19,630 nt of DNA from an uncultured Bacilli bacterium (GTDB taxonomy: Bacteria > Bacillota_I > Bacilli_A > RF39 > UBA660), in contig CALVRF010000018.1 in NCBI GenBank assembly GCA_944358495.1, forward strand, positions 1 through 19,630, read 5' to 3'. The position numbers and the translations under genes were made by a program. This document shows positions 1 to 8,090 of this stretch, in pieces. Position 1 is the stretch's first letter, and the number at the start of each line of letters is the position of its first letter. A model generated the notes under the pieces. It ran no database searches. It saw only the letters and a program-made list of their open reading frames with translations, and was not told the origin of the DNA.

Positions 1-1
1 A

Positions 2-66
2 AAAACTAACAGACATTTTACTTTTCTCTCTCAAATGTACACCGGTAAAATGTTCTTGTTAGTTTT
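2..66 (-). terminator. Hairpin terminator of the flippase gene
   Basis: Inverted repeat with left arm about 2-21 and right arm 45-66 (AAAACTAAC pairs with GTTAGTTTT, ACATTTTAC with GTAAAATGT, small internal bulge between). Read on the minus strand it follows the flippase stop directly and ends in a T run. The long loop and T-rich flank on the other side mean it could also stop plus-strand transcripts entering from the left. Confidence 0.6.
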
Positions 67-74
67 ATTTTTAA

Positions 75-1379
75 CTAATTTTTCAAAGCTTTTTTAACAT
101 GTAAATATTGATGAATAGTAACTACTACCATATTAATCGCACTGCTCCAAACTAAGCCCCAAAGACCAATATGCATGTTACAAAAGACATATAAAGAAAT
201 GACTCTAATAACGGTTCCAATTAAAGTCCCATTCATCGCTTCCTTAGCTTTACCCATGGCTTGCAAACTAGCTGTTAAAGGCGCCTGAATATAATGAAAT
301 AAACAAATAGGTGCTAAAATCTTAATGTATTCAATACCTTCAGTAGTATTATATATTAATCCCATTGGAATTTCCGGAACCGTTTCAAAAATGATTGTTG
401 CTGGAATGCCAATTAATAAAGATAAAACAATAGCTAATCTAATTTTATTACCCGTATATTTATAATGCCCATGACTATAACTTTTACTAATATTCGGAAT
501 TAAAGCTTGGCTAATTGCCATGGTAAAAAATGATGGTAATAATATTAAAGGCATAATAAAGCCATTAATAACTCCATATTCATTGACAATATAGTTATTG
601 CTGTAACCACATTTTATCAAAGTATAAGTTAAAATTATTGGTTCTAGAAAATAACCAATTGATCCGATAATTCGGCTCATTGTTGTCGGAATGCCAATAC
701 CAAAGACCTCTTTAATATTACTTTTATCCGGCTTTAAATCTTTTTTAGTTAATTTAAAGTTTTTTGGAATAAAGAAAAATAAAACAAAAATTGAAGTAAG
801 CTCACTAATAACATTAGTTAAAACGACAAAAGCCACTGCATATTCTAAACCAAATTTTAAAAAGATTGGAATGCCTACAATTAACGCAATCAATCTAACT
901 ACATCTTCCGTCACATTAGAAACTACATGTGGGAACATATTTTGTTTACCAAAAAAATAACCTCTTAAAATACTAGAAATACTAATAAAAGGAAGAACAA
1001 AACCAATACAAATTAAAGCATAGTAACTTCTAGGCTCATTTAATAAATTATTGCTGATATAATGACCAAATATTAAAAGTAAAACCATGATAGTTAAATT
1101 AATAACTAAAGAAATAGGAATAATCGAAAAAACCAAATTTTTATTATTCTTGCTTTCTTCGGCTACTAATTTACTTATCGCTACCGGAAATCCTAATTGG
1201 GCCACCGCCATTAGTAGCATAAAAGTTGGAGATATCAGCATATAAAGTCCCATACCCTCGGTGCCGATTAATCTTGCCAAGACAATCTTAATAAACATGC
1301 TGACGACTTTAGTGATTAATCCGCCAATAATCAAAATAATTGTGCCTTTTATAAAGAGATTTCCTTTTATTTTTATCAT
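75..1379 (-). CDS. spoVB: SpoVB/MurJ-like polysaccharide or lipid II flippase
   Basis: A 434-residue polytopic membrane protein of the MOP exporter superfamily (SpoVB/Wzx/MurJ type), expected to flip lipid-linked wall precursors across the membrane. The N-terminus (FIKGTIILI...GLITKV, then VLARLIGTEGMGLYML, FPVAISKLVAEE and RGYFFGKQNM) matches the SpoVB family pattern. About 12 to 14 hydrophobic segments run along its length. It is somewhat shorter than B. subtilis SpoVB (about 518 residues), but both ends look natural. In B. subtilis spoVB also lies next to comN and secDF, which supports the call. No sporulation gene is visible here, so the role may be general wall synthesis. The ATG at 1379 has no Shine-Dalgarno sequence; a TATAAT ends six bases upstream, suggesting a leaderless transcript. 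Confidence 0.85.
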   Translation of the reverse strand: MIKIKGNLFIKGTIILIIGGLITKVVSMFIKIVLARLIGTEGMGLYMLISPTFMLLMAVAQLGFPVAISKLVAEESKNNKNLVFSIIPISLVINLTIMVLLLIFGHYISNNLLNEPRSYYALICIGFVLPFISISSILRGYFFGKQNMFPHVVSNVTEDVVRLIALIVGIPIFLKFGLEYAVAFVVLTNVISELTSIFVLFFFIPKNFKLTKKDLKPDKSNIKEVFGIGIPTTMSRIIGSIGYFLEPIILTYTLIKCGYSNNYIVNEYGVINGFIMPLILLPSFFTMAISQALIPNISKSYSHGHYKYTGNKIRLAIVLSLLIGIPATIIFETVPEIPMGLIYNTTEGIEYIKILAPICLFHYIQAPLTASLQAMGKAKEAMNGTLIGTVIRVISLYVFCNMHIGLWGLVWSSAINMVVVTIHQYLHVKKALKN

Positions 1380-1384
1380 ATTAG

Positions 1385-1390
1385 ATTATA
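1385..1390 (-). promoter_or_regulatory. Putative -10 box of the flippase gene (leaderless)
   Basis: TATAAT on the minus strand; its last base is 6 nt from the A of the start codon at 1379, so transcription would start at or next to the ATG. The same 11-mer TTAGATTATAT recurs at 1421-1431, offering a second -10 box 40 bp upstream. Neither has a good -35 (CATTAA at 17 bp for the proximal one). Confidence 0.4.
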
Positions 1391-1432
1391 TGAGAGCTTG
1401 CCCAATTTAATGTAGAAATTTTAGATTATATC

Positions 1433-1461
1433 TTTAAAAATAAACAAAAGTAGGTTATAAT
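1433..1461 (+). promoter_or_regulatory. Promoter of the comN-secDF-rel-dtd run
   Basis: TTTAAA (1433-1438), 17-bp spacer, perfect TATAAT (1456-1461). The comN ribosome binding site GGAGG lies at 1480-1484, so the 5' leader would be about 20 nt. It lies back to back with the flippase -10 boxes. Confidence 0.55.
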
Positions 1462-1490
1462 GAATATGTACGCTTAAGTGGAGGTAAATT

Positions 1491-1763
1491 ATGGATATAG
1501 AATTTGGAAGTGTAACAGAACTATATGAACGCTTAAAACCCGCTCTTAAATCCAAAGTAGCTGAACTAGCTAGAGATGGTTATGGTTACTTAACAACTGA
1601 CGATGTATGGAACTATTTAAAAGAAACAAAATGGAAAAAAAGCAATAACTTAGCTTTACATGAAATGGTTAGTGATATTTTTAGTTGTGATAATGCACTA
1701 ATCGATGATTATTTTAAAGATAAATTAAAAGAAAAAAAGAGAAAAGTTTATTTTGAAGACTAG
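1491..1763 (+). CDS. comN: ComN-family post-transcriptional regulator
   Basis: A 90-residue, charged, soluble protein matching the ComN (YrzD) family of small post-transcriptional regulators in length and in its pattern: an N-terminal helix with LKPALKSKVAEL, a central GYGYLTTDDVWNYLKETKWKK segment (roughly residues 30-50) and a lysine-rich tail. In B. subtilis ComN promotes accumulation of comE operon mRNA and is encoded between spoVB and secDF, exactly the position here. The call therefore rests on sequence and neighbourhood together. Its start is set by GGAGG seven bases upstream of the ATG. It is the first gene of a tight run and its stop is 13 bases from the secDF start. Whether it controls competence genes in this organism cannot be judged from the window. 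Confidence 0.8.
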   Translation: MDIEFGSVTELYERLKPALKSKVAELARDGYGYLTTDDVWNYLKETKWKKSNNLALHEMVSDIFSCDNALIDDYFKDKLKEKKRKVYFED

Positions 1764-1776
1764 AGGAGTAGATAAC

Positions 1777-4050
1777 ATGAAGAAAAAATTATTTGGACGC
1801 ATATTGTTTGTAGTAGCCATAGTTGCCGCTTCGTTTGCTTTGCTTTTTCCTGTTTTACAAAATGTAAAATTAGGATTAGATTTGCAAGGTGGATTTGAAG
1901 TTTTATATCAAGTAGAAAGTCTAGATGGTAAAGAAAAAGTTACCAGTGATATGGTTGATGCTACTTATCGAACACTCGTTAAAAGAATTGATGTTTTAGG
2001 AGTTTTAGAACCAACCATCGAAATTGAGGGGGATAAAATAAGAGTTCAGTTAGCTGGGGTGGATAATGCTGAAGAAGCACGAAATGTTCTTAGCCAAACC
2101 GCCAGTTTAACCTTTAGAGATACTAACGATAATTTACTAATGACTAGCGATGTACTAAGAAGTGGGGGAGCTAGAGCCGCTACTGACGAAAGAGGTAATC
2201 CAGTTGTTTCTCTAAGCGTAGCTGATAAAGATGAATTTTACGACGTTACTAAACGCGTTAGTGAAATGGAAGATAACCGTATTGTTATTTGGTTAGATTA
2301 CGATGCCAATGAAGACTCATTTGAAGAAGAAGGCGCACAGTGTGGTTCGCTAAATAATTCTAAATGTCTTTCCGTAGCTTCTGTTTCTCAAGGATTTAGT
2401 AGTGACGTTATCATCCAAGGAAACTTTGAACAAGAAGAAGTTGATAATTTAGTTGATTTAATTAACTCAGGTAGTATGCCAACTAAATTAGTTGAAGTTT
2501 CTTCTAAAAGCGTTGGAGCTTCGTTTGGTGATGACTCACTAGAAAAAACAGCTACTGCTGGTGTAGTTGGAATTATTTTAATCTGTGTATTCCTAATTGC
2601 CCTTTATCGCATGTCTGGAGTATTTGCTAGTGTTGGTATTATTATTTATACCGCCGTTACCATGTTTATATTCTGGCTTATCGGAGGCACACTGACTTTA
2701 CCAGGCATCGCCGCAGTTATTATCGGTATTGGTATGGCTGTCGATTCTAACGTTATTAATTTCTCGCGAATTAAAGACGAATTATACGAAGGAAGAAGTG
2801 TCAGAAATGCCCTTAAAAATGGTAATAAAAACTCGTTAGGTACTATTTTAGACGCCAACATCACCACTTTAATCACTGCGATTATCTTGTTTATCTTTGG
2901 ACAAAGCAGTGTTAAAGGGTTCGCCACTGTCTTAATCATCAGTATCTTTGTTACTATGGCTATTATGGTCTTCTTCACTAGATGGTTAATGAAATGGTTT
3001 ACCGAAACTGGAATATTCGACGGGAAACCGGGACTATTTATCGGTGTTAAGGCCAAAGACATTCCTGATGTAGCTCATAAAGAAAAAAGAACCAAATATT
3101 TCTATCAAAAATTTGACTTTGTTAAGAAAAGAAAAGTGTTCTTAATAATTGCTGTAATTATTAGTGTTTTAGGAATTGCCTCTTTAATCAAATTTGGTCT
3201 TAATTTAGGTGTTGACTTTAAAGGCGGTACTGTTATTACTTTAAATACCAATGAAGCCTTAACCGAAACGAAAGCTGAACGTGATATTGATCATTTAGGT
3301 TATGATATGTATGATTTTGAAAAGCAATCAGACGGCACTTATGCTATTAAAATTTCTGATTCTTTATCAAAAAATAAATCATTAAGCACCGAAGAATACT
3401 TTACGGATAAGTACGATGCAAGTGTTGATATTGATACCATTTCTAACGTCGTTAAAGAAGAACTTATCAAAAATGCCATTTTATCTTTAATAATTGCTTC
3501 AATTGCTATAGTAGCTTATATTTCTTTACGTTTCAAATTTAGTTATGGTGTTAGTGCGGTTGCAGCATTATTGTTAAATGTCTTAGTTACCGTATCATTA
3601 TTTAGTATTTTTAGACTAGAAGTTTCTAGTATCTTTATCGCTGCTATCCTATCGATAATCGGGTATGCGGTTAATGATATTATTATTACCTTTGATAGGA
3701 TTAGAGAAAATATGAACAAAGCTAAAAAAGTTAACAGTACTGAAGATTTAGAAAATATCGCCAATGAAAGTTTACGAGAAATTTTAAATCGTAGTATTGT
3801 TACAGGAGTTACTACTTTAATTCCAGTCGTCGCACTAATATTCTTAGGCGCTAGCGATATCTTTGAATTTAATGTAGCCTTACTATTTGGTCTAGTCATT
3901 GGTACCCTCGCTTCACTTTTCGTAGCCAGTCAGTTATGGCTTGAAATAGAAAAAAGAAATATTAAAAAACATAAACCAAAGAAAAAGAAGAAAAAAGAAA
4001 TTTACGAAGAAGAAGTGGATGAATTACAAATCAAAGGCATAAACTCTTAA
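1777..4050 (+). CDS. secDF: Fused protein translocase subunit SecDF
   Basis: A 757-residue fusion of SecD and SecF, the proton-driven RND-type motor that assists SecYEG/SecA export. The SecD half has TM1 (about residues 8-27), the signature DLQGG (35-39), a large extracytoplasmic P1 domain, and a TM bundle with GMAVDSNVI (Asp323, aligning with the proton-relay aspartate). The SecF half carries VDFKGG (479-484) and the TM motif IGYAVNDIIITFDRIREN (Asp634). About 12 membrane spans are visible. The cytoplasmic tail is very lysine-rich (around residues 728-745). The ATG at 1777 is chosen because AGAGGAG lies at 1763-1769; a TTG at 1753 would extend the ORF by eight codons but overlaps comN and lacks a suitable ribosome binding site. 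In B. subtilis recJ and apt lie between secDF and relA; here they are absent and rel follows after 13 bases. Confidence 0.95.
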   Translation: MKKKLFGRILFVVAIVAASFALLFPVLQNVKLGLDLQGGFEVLYQVESLDGKEKVTSDMVDATYRTLVKRIDVLGVLEPTIEIEGDKIRVQLAGVDNAEEARNVLSQTASLTFRDTNDNLLMTSDVLRSGGARAATDERGNPVVSLSVADKDEFYDVTKRVSEMEDNRIVIWLDYDANEDSFEEEGAQCGSLNNSKCLSVASVSQGFSSDVIIQGNFEQEEVDNLVDLINSGSMPTKLVEVSSKSVGASFGDDSLEKTATAGVVGIILICVFLIALYRMSGVFASVGIIIYTAVTMFIFWLIGGTLTLPGIAAVIIGIGMAVDSNVINFSRIKDELYEGRSVRNALKNGNKNSLGTILDANITTLITAIILFIFGQSSVKGFATVLIISIFVTMAIMVFFTRWLMKWFTETGIFDGKPGLFIGVKAKDIPDVAHKEKRTKYFYQKFDFVKKRKVFLIIAVIISVLGIASLIKFGLNLGVDFKGGTVITLNTNEALTETKAERDIDHLGYDMYDFEKQSDGTYAIKISDSLSKNKSLSTEEYFTDKYDASVDIDTISNVVKEELIKNAILSLIIASIAIVAYISLRFKFSYGVSAVAALLLNVLVTVSLFSIFRLEVSSIFIAAILSIIGYAVNDIIITFDRIRENMNKAKKVNSTEDLENIANESLREILNRSIVTGVTTLIPVVALIFLGASDIFEFNVALLFGLVIGTLASLFVASQLWLEIEKRNIKKHKPKKKKKKEIYEEEVDELQIKGINS

Positions 4051-4063
4051 GAGAGGTGATATT

Positions 4064-6220
4064 ATGAGCAAATATTCTTGTGAGTCGTTTGAAAAACTAG
4101 AAGAAAAGGTCAAAACTTACATTTCAGATTTCGAAGATTTAAAACTGATTGAAACGTCTTATAAGTATGCTTATGATAAGCATTTTGGCAGTAAAAGATT
4201 AACGGGTGAGGATTATATAACTCATCCGCTTTCTGTCGCTTATATATTAACTGGCATTAATGCTGATGCTTCAACTTTGGTCGGAGCCTTACTTCATGAC
4301 ACTATTGAATATGGCAATGCTGATCCTGAGGAAATAAAGAAAATTTTCGGTGAAGACATTTTATCATTAGTTTTAGGTATCACTAAAATTAACCGTTTAA
4401 ACTTTTCCGGTGATAGTGAATCAGTCATCAATAACCAAAGAAAAATTCTAGTTGGCTTGTCCGAAGATGTTAGGGTAATTATCATTAAACTAGCTGATAG
4501 ACTACATAATATGAAAACCTTATTTGTTTTAAATGAAAAAAAGCAAAAAGAAACAGCCAAGGAAACCTTAGATATTTTAACCCCAATTGCGCATAGACTC
4601 GGAATGAATAGTATTAAAACAGAATTAGAAGAATTGTCTTTACGTTATTTAAAGCCTGATGAATACTATGACATTGTCGAAAGATTAAATGCCACTAAAG
4701 CTGAAAGGGACGCTAGCGTCGCAAAAATGATTGAAAGCGTTTCTGATCTTTTAAATAAACACGACATTAAACATGAAATAAAAGGCCGCTCGAAAAGTAT
4801 TTATAGTATTTATAAAAAGCTAGATAAAGGAAAACGCTTTAGTGATATTTATGATTTGTTAGCTTTAAGAGTCTTTGTCAACACTGAACCTGAGTGTTAC
4901 CAAGCGTTAGGTATTATCCATTCAAAATTTAAACCAAAACCTAATCGTTTTAAAGATTATATAGCAATGCCGAAAACTAATATGTATCAATCTTTACATA
5001 CCACTGTTTTTGGGGTTGACGGTCAGCTTTACGAAATTCAAATTAGAACCTACGAAATGGATAAAGTAGCTGAAAATGGTATCGCTTCTCATTGGTCTTA
5101 TAAAGAACACGGTAGTAATAAAGCTGCTATTCAATCAGATATGGAACAAAAATTACAATTCTTTAAATCGATTATGGAATTAAAACAAAATGAAGATAAT
5201 CCCGAAGAATTTGTAAAATCTGTTAAAGAAGAATTACTCAAAAACACTATTTACGTCTTTACCCCTAAAGGTGACGTTATCGAACTTCCAAATGGTGCTA
5301 CACCTATCGATTTTGCCTATAAAGTCCATACTAAAGTTGGTGACCAAACAACTGGCGCTTTAGTCAATTCTGCAATGGTACCGTTAGACCATGAACTGAA
5401 AGATAATGATGTTGTAAAAATTATTACTAGTTCAAGCTCAACTGGTCCTAAAAGAGAGTGGTTAAAATTCGTTAAAACTAATCAAGCTAAAACTAAAATC
5501 AAAAATTTCTTTAGCAAAGCTTCATTAGATGAAAATATTAAAAAAGGTGAAGAACTATTAACTAAAGAATTAAAACGTCAAAAAATCACTTTTAACGAAT
5601 TTGAAGAAAATTTAGACAAAACCTTAACCAACTTAAAACTAGGGTCTTTAAATGAAATTTATTCTAACCTAGGCAGTGGAAAAATTAACCTGGAAAATGT
5701 TATTGATGCGGCTTTCAAACCTGAAAAGGATAAAGAAGAAAAAATGATGGAAAAGGTTCAAAAACTAGGAACAAAAGAAGCAGACAAAGATCACATTATT
5801 TCGGTTGCCGGTTTTGATGATATCAAAGTTAATTTAGCATCTTGTTGTAACCCCATTCCTGGCGATAGAATCATTGGCTATATTACTAAAGGCAGTGGAA
5901 TCAGCGTTCATCGTATGATCTGTCCAAATGTCGCTAAGTTAAATGAACGTTTAATCGATGTTACTTGGAATGAAAATAAAGAAAAATTCTTAACTACGAT
6001 AGTTGTTTACGCTAGTGTCGGTAATGATGTGTTAGTGCCAATTATTTCTAAAGCTGCCAGCAATGATATTGGTATTCGTAATGTCGTTAATAATAAAAAT
6101 GCCGATGGCCAAGCGGTCGAACTTGGTGTCATTGTTAAAAATAAAGAAGAACTTTTTAAATTTATAAATAATATAAAAAATATTACTGGAGTCAAAGAAG
6201 TTGAAAGGTTAATCAAATGA
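4064..6220 (+). CDS. relA: Bifunctional (p)ppGpp synthetase/hydrolase (RelA/SpoT homologue)
   Basis: A 718-residue long RSH enzyme controlling the stringent alarmone (p)ppGpp. Domain order: HD hydrolase (about 35-190), synthetase (about 230-350), TGS (about 396-456), zinc-finger-like CC region (NLASCCNPIPGD, about 588-600) and C-terminal ACT (about 645-718). Hydrolase residues Arg45, His54, His78-Asp79, Glu82, Asp145 and Asn149 are present, but the usual Asp after Glu82 is Tyr83. The synthetase half has GRSKSIYSIYKK, DIYDLLALR (Asp264), MYQSLHTTV and YEIQIRT (Glu324), so both activities are plausible. The ribosome binding site AGAGGTGAT (4052-4060) sets the ATG. The stop overlaps dtd in ATGA, so the two are translationally coupled, as in the B. 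subtilis relA-dtd pair. Confidence 0.95.
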   Translation: MSKYSCESFEKLEEKVKTYISDFEDLKLIETSYKYAYDKHFGSKRLTGEDYITHPLSVAYILTGINADASTLVGALLHDTIEYGNADPEEIKKIFGEDILSLVLGITKINRLNFSGDSESVINNQRKILVGLSEDVRVIIIKLADRLHNMKTLFVLNEKKQKETAKETLDILTPIAHRLGMNSIKTELEELSLRYLKPDEYYDIVERLNATKAERDASVAKMIESVSDLLNKHDIKHEIKGRSKSIYSIYKKLDKGKRFSDIYDLLALRVFVNTEPECYQALGIIHSKFKPKPNRFKDYIAMPKTNMYQSLHTTVFGVDGQLYEIQIRTYEMDKVAENGIASHWSYKEHGSNKAAIQSDMEQKLQFFKSIMELKQNEDNPEEFVKSVKEELLKNTIYVFTPKGDVIELPNGATPIDFAYKVHTKVGDQTTGALVNSAMVPLDHELKDNDVVKIITSSSSTGPKREWLKFVKTNQAKTKIKNFFSKASLDENIKKGEELLTKELKRQKITFNEFEENLDKTLTNLKLGSLNEIYSNLGSGKINLENVIDAAFKPEKDKEEKMMEKVQKLGTKEADKDHIISVAGFDDIKVNLASCCNPIPGDRIIGYITKGSGISVHRMICPNVAKLNERLIDVTWNENKEKFLTTIVVYASVGNDVLVPIISKAASNDIGIRNVVNNKNADGQAVELGVIVKNKEELFKFINNIKNITGVKEVERLIK

Positions 6221-6663
6221 GAGTATTAGTTCAACGTAGTTTAAATTCTAAAGTAACTGTGAATAATCAAATTACCGGTAAAATTGAAAAAGGCTTAGTT
6301 TTATTAGTAGGGTTTACTGAAGGTGATAGCAAAAAAGATATCGACTACTTAGTTAATAAAGTTTTAAATTTACGTATCTTTGATGACGAAAAAGGCATTA
6401 TGAATAAATCAGTTCTAGAAACTGGTGGTCAAATTCTTAGCATTTCTCAATTTACTTTATATGCTGATACCAAAAAAGGTAATAGGCCCAGTTACATTCA
6501 GGCATTAAGTGGTGACAAAGCCATAAAATTATATAATTTGTTTAATGAAGAACTATCTAAACATATTAGGGTTGAAACCGGTGTTTTTGGGGCTGAAATG
6601 ACAGTTGATATTCAAAATGATGGACCAGTCACTATTTTACTAGAAAGCAAAGTCAAACAATAA
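6217..6663 (+). CDS. dtd: D-aminoacyl-tRNA deacylase
   Basis: A 148-residue protein of the DTD family, which hydrolyses D-amino acids (and mischarged glycine) from tRNA. The two family motifs are intact: SQFTLYAD at 77-84 and NDGPVT at 134-139, the latter carrying the Gly-cisPro that gives chiral selectivity. The N-terminus MRVLVQRS and the segment GVFGAEM are also typical, and length matches the family. The gene starts inside the rel stop (ATGA overlap), the arrangement seen in many Firmicutes. It ends the core block; a weak A/T hairpin follows and then the accessory region begins. Confidence 0.95.
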   Translation: MRVLVQRSLNSKVTVNNQITGKIEKGLVLLVGFTEGDSKKDIDYLVNKVLNLRIFDDEKGIMNKSVLETGGQILSISQFTLYADTKKGNRPSYIQALSGDKAIKLYNLFNEELSKHIRVETGVFGAEMTVDIQNDGPVTILLESKVKQ

Positions 6664-6690
6664 TTGACATATTTTTTAGTAATTATTTTT
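6659..6690 (+). terminator. Weak A/T hairpin after dtd
   Basis: AATAATT (6659-6665) pairs with AATTATT (6681-6687), followed by TTT. It overlaps the dtd stop codon, like several terminators in this window, but the stem is all A/T and only 7 bp. Confidence 0.35.
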
Positions 6691-6718
6691 GAGTTTCAAA
6701 CATTAAATAGTATATAAA
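6689..6718 (+). promoter_or_regulatory. Candidate promoter of the AI-2E transporter gene
   Basis: TTGAGT (6689-6694), 18-bp spacer, TATAAA (6713-6718). An isolated TTGACA at 6664-6669 has no good -10 partner. The region around and downstream of the -10 is spanned by the nested inverted repeat described separately. Confidence 0.35.
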
Positions 6719-6745
6719 TAGGTAAATTACCAAAACTATTTAATG
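6701..6745. repeat. Nested inverted repeat upstream of the AI-2E gene
   Basis: Perfect 10-bp arms CATTAAATAG (6701-6710) and CTATTTAATG (6736-6745) enclose a second perfect palindrome GGTAAATTACC (6721-6731). It covers the candidate -10 and start of transcription and ends just before the ribosome binding site GAAGGA (6745-6750). It could be an operator or an mRNA leader hairpin. Confidence 0.55.
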
Positions 6746-6761
6746 AAGGAGCATAGATATA

Positions 6762-7829
6762 ATGACTAAAAATCACTTGGATTATAAATTAGTTAATTTG
6801 GTATTAGGTCTTTTACTTATTTATTTAGTTTATCAGACTAGAAGCTTTTGGCTTGGGGTAGTAAGTGTTTTAAAAGAAATCTTGCTACCTTTTTTCATCG
6901 CTTTTATTATTGCTTATGCTTTAAATCCCATTCTAGAGAAACTAGTTGATAAAAAAATCCCTAAAGCCTTGGCCATGTTTATAGTCATCGGGACCTTTTT
7001 CTTTATTTTCGGCTTTTTAATTTATTTGATTGCTCCAGTCTTTGCCGAACAAGTTATCAGTGTTTTTAATGGAATTATTTCTTTTATCAAAGAAATAGCC
7101 ATTAAATATGATGCTGACCTCAGCATGATCCAAGATGAGCTTTCCAGCACGTTTAAAACAACATTAGAAAAATTAGGAACTTATGTATCAAGTGGTGCTA
7201 TTAACTTTATCGGGATGAGCATTAATTTGATATCCAAGCTTTTTATTATTTTTGCTGCGATGATTTATTTTTTAGCTGATATGGATAAAATTAGAAATGG
7301 TGTTCGTAATTTTGTCATCAAAAAAAGCAAAAAGGCCTATTTTTACCTGTCGGTAATAGATAGAGAATTAAATCATTATTTATCTGGCTTTTTAAAGATA
7401 GTTATTATTTCCTTTTTTGAATACACTCTTTTGTATTCCATTATTGGTCATCCCAATGCTTTAATGCTTGGTACTTTAGCTTCATTTGGCAATTTAATTC
7501 CTTACTTTGGCGGAATTTTAACTAATATAATTGCCGCCATAACCGCCTTTGTTATTAGTCCTGACTTATTTGTTAAAACTTTAATTGTTTTCATTATTTT
7601 CTCTGCTATTGATGGCTATGTCATTAATCCTTGGGTTTATGGGAAAACTAATAAAGTTCATCCTTTAGTTGTCATTATTTCCGTGTTTGCCGGCGGAATA
7701 TTAGGCGGTATTATGGGCATTGTTTTAGCTTTACCAATTGCTATAATTATTTTAGCAACTTTAAAGTTTTTTAGAGAAGATATCAACAAATTTAGTAAAC
7801 GTAAATTAAAAATAAAACTTTATCGGTAA
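6762..7829 (+). CDS. AI-2E family (PerM/TqsA-type) membrane transporter
   Basis: A 355-residue polytopic membrane protein with about eight hydrophobic segments and the layout of the AI-2E transporter family. It has paired N-terminal spans with the motif LLPFFIAFIIAYALNPI (about residues 41-57), an amphipathic central region around 100-135, GNLIPYFGGILTNI (about 244-257), and the C-terminal INPWVYGKTNKVHPLVVI followed by a glycine-rich FAGGILGGIMGIVLALPIA. Members move diverse small solutes; only a few have been linked to autoinducer-2, so the substrate here is unknown. Length fits the family. A putative operator-like repeat precedes it. It is the first gene of the accessory block after dtd, and the next gene has its own strong promoter. 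Confidence 0.85.
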   Translation: MTKNHLDYKLVNLVLGLLLIYLVYQTRSFWLGVVSVLKEILLPFFIAFIIAYALNPILEKLVDKKIPKALAMFIVIGTFFFIFGFLIYLIAPVFAEQVISVFNGIISFIKEIAIKYDADLSMIQDELSSTFKTTLEKLGTYVSSGAINFIGMSINLISKLFIIFAAMIYFLADMDKIRNGVRNFVIKKSKKAYFYLSVIDRELNHYLSGFLKIVIISFFEYTLLYSIIGHPNALMLGTLASFGNLIPYFGGILTNIIAAITAFVISPDLFVKTLIVFIIFSAIDGYVINPWVYGKTNKVHPLVVIISVFAGGILGGIMGIVLALPIAIIILATLKFFREDINKFSKRKLKIKLYR

Positions 7830-7831
7830 TA

Positions 7832-7860
7832 TTGCTTAAACATTAGTTTAGTGTTATAAT
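7832..7860 (+). promoter_or_regulatory. Extended -10 promoter of the 53-residue gene
   Basis: TTGCTT (7832-7837), 17-bp spacer, perfect TATAAT (7855-7860) preceded by TG at 7852-7853 (extended -10). It begins three bases after the AI-2E stop codon. Confidence 0.65.
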
Positions 7861-7888
7861 TCTAATAAATAGAAAAGAGGTTAGAGCT

Positions 7889-8050
7889 ATGGAAAAGAAA
7901 AAGAAAGTATTAATTGGTGCAGGTGCTACACTTGGAACCATTGCTGTTTGTGCTCCATTTATTTATAAAAAACTTAAAAATCGTAAAGCAAAATTAGAAA
8001 GTGAAACCAAAAAGGATTCTAAGCCTAAAAAAGCTACCAAGGGAGAATAA
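7889..8050 (+). CDS. Small single-span membrane protein, unknown function
   Basis: A 53-codon gene supported by its own extended -10 promoter, the ribosome binding site AGAGG (7876-7880) and a terminator overlapping its stop. The product starts with a short lysine cluster (MEKKKK), then one hydrophobic segment (about residues 7-25, GAGATLGTIAVCAPFIY), then a very basic lysine-rich tail to residue 53. It is therefore probably a bitopic protein with a cytoplasmic, positively charged tail. The hydrophobic segment has no lipobox and no clear cleavage site. It is not a recognised family to me; it could be a small membrane regulator or a type I toxin-like peptide, but no antisense RNA is evident. 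Confidence 0.65.
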   Translation: MEKKKKVLIGAGATLGTIAVCAPFIYKKLKNRKAKLESETKKDSKPKKATKGE

Positions 8051-8070
8051 CGGTTAAAATCGTTATTTTT
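8046..8070 (+). terminator. Terminator of the 53-residue gene
   Basis: AATAACG (8046-8052) pairs with CGTTATT (8061-8067) and is followed by TTT. The left arm contains the stop codon. Confidence 0.6.
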
Positions 8071-8090
8071 GCTATATTTAGGAGGTAATT

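Noticed and set aside
1753..1776. TTG start that would lengthen SecDF by eight residues
   Set aside because: It overlaps comN and has no suitable ribosome binding site; ATG at 1777 has AGAGGAG at good spacing.
2646..3062. Long antisense ORFs inside secDF (also 3543-3899)
   Set aside because: Shadows of the hydrophobic coding frame; no ribosome binding site and no independent support.
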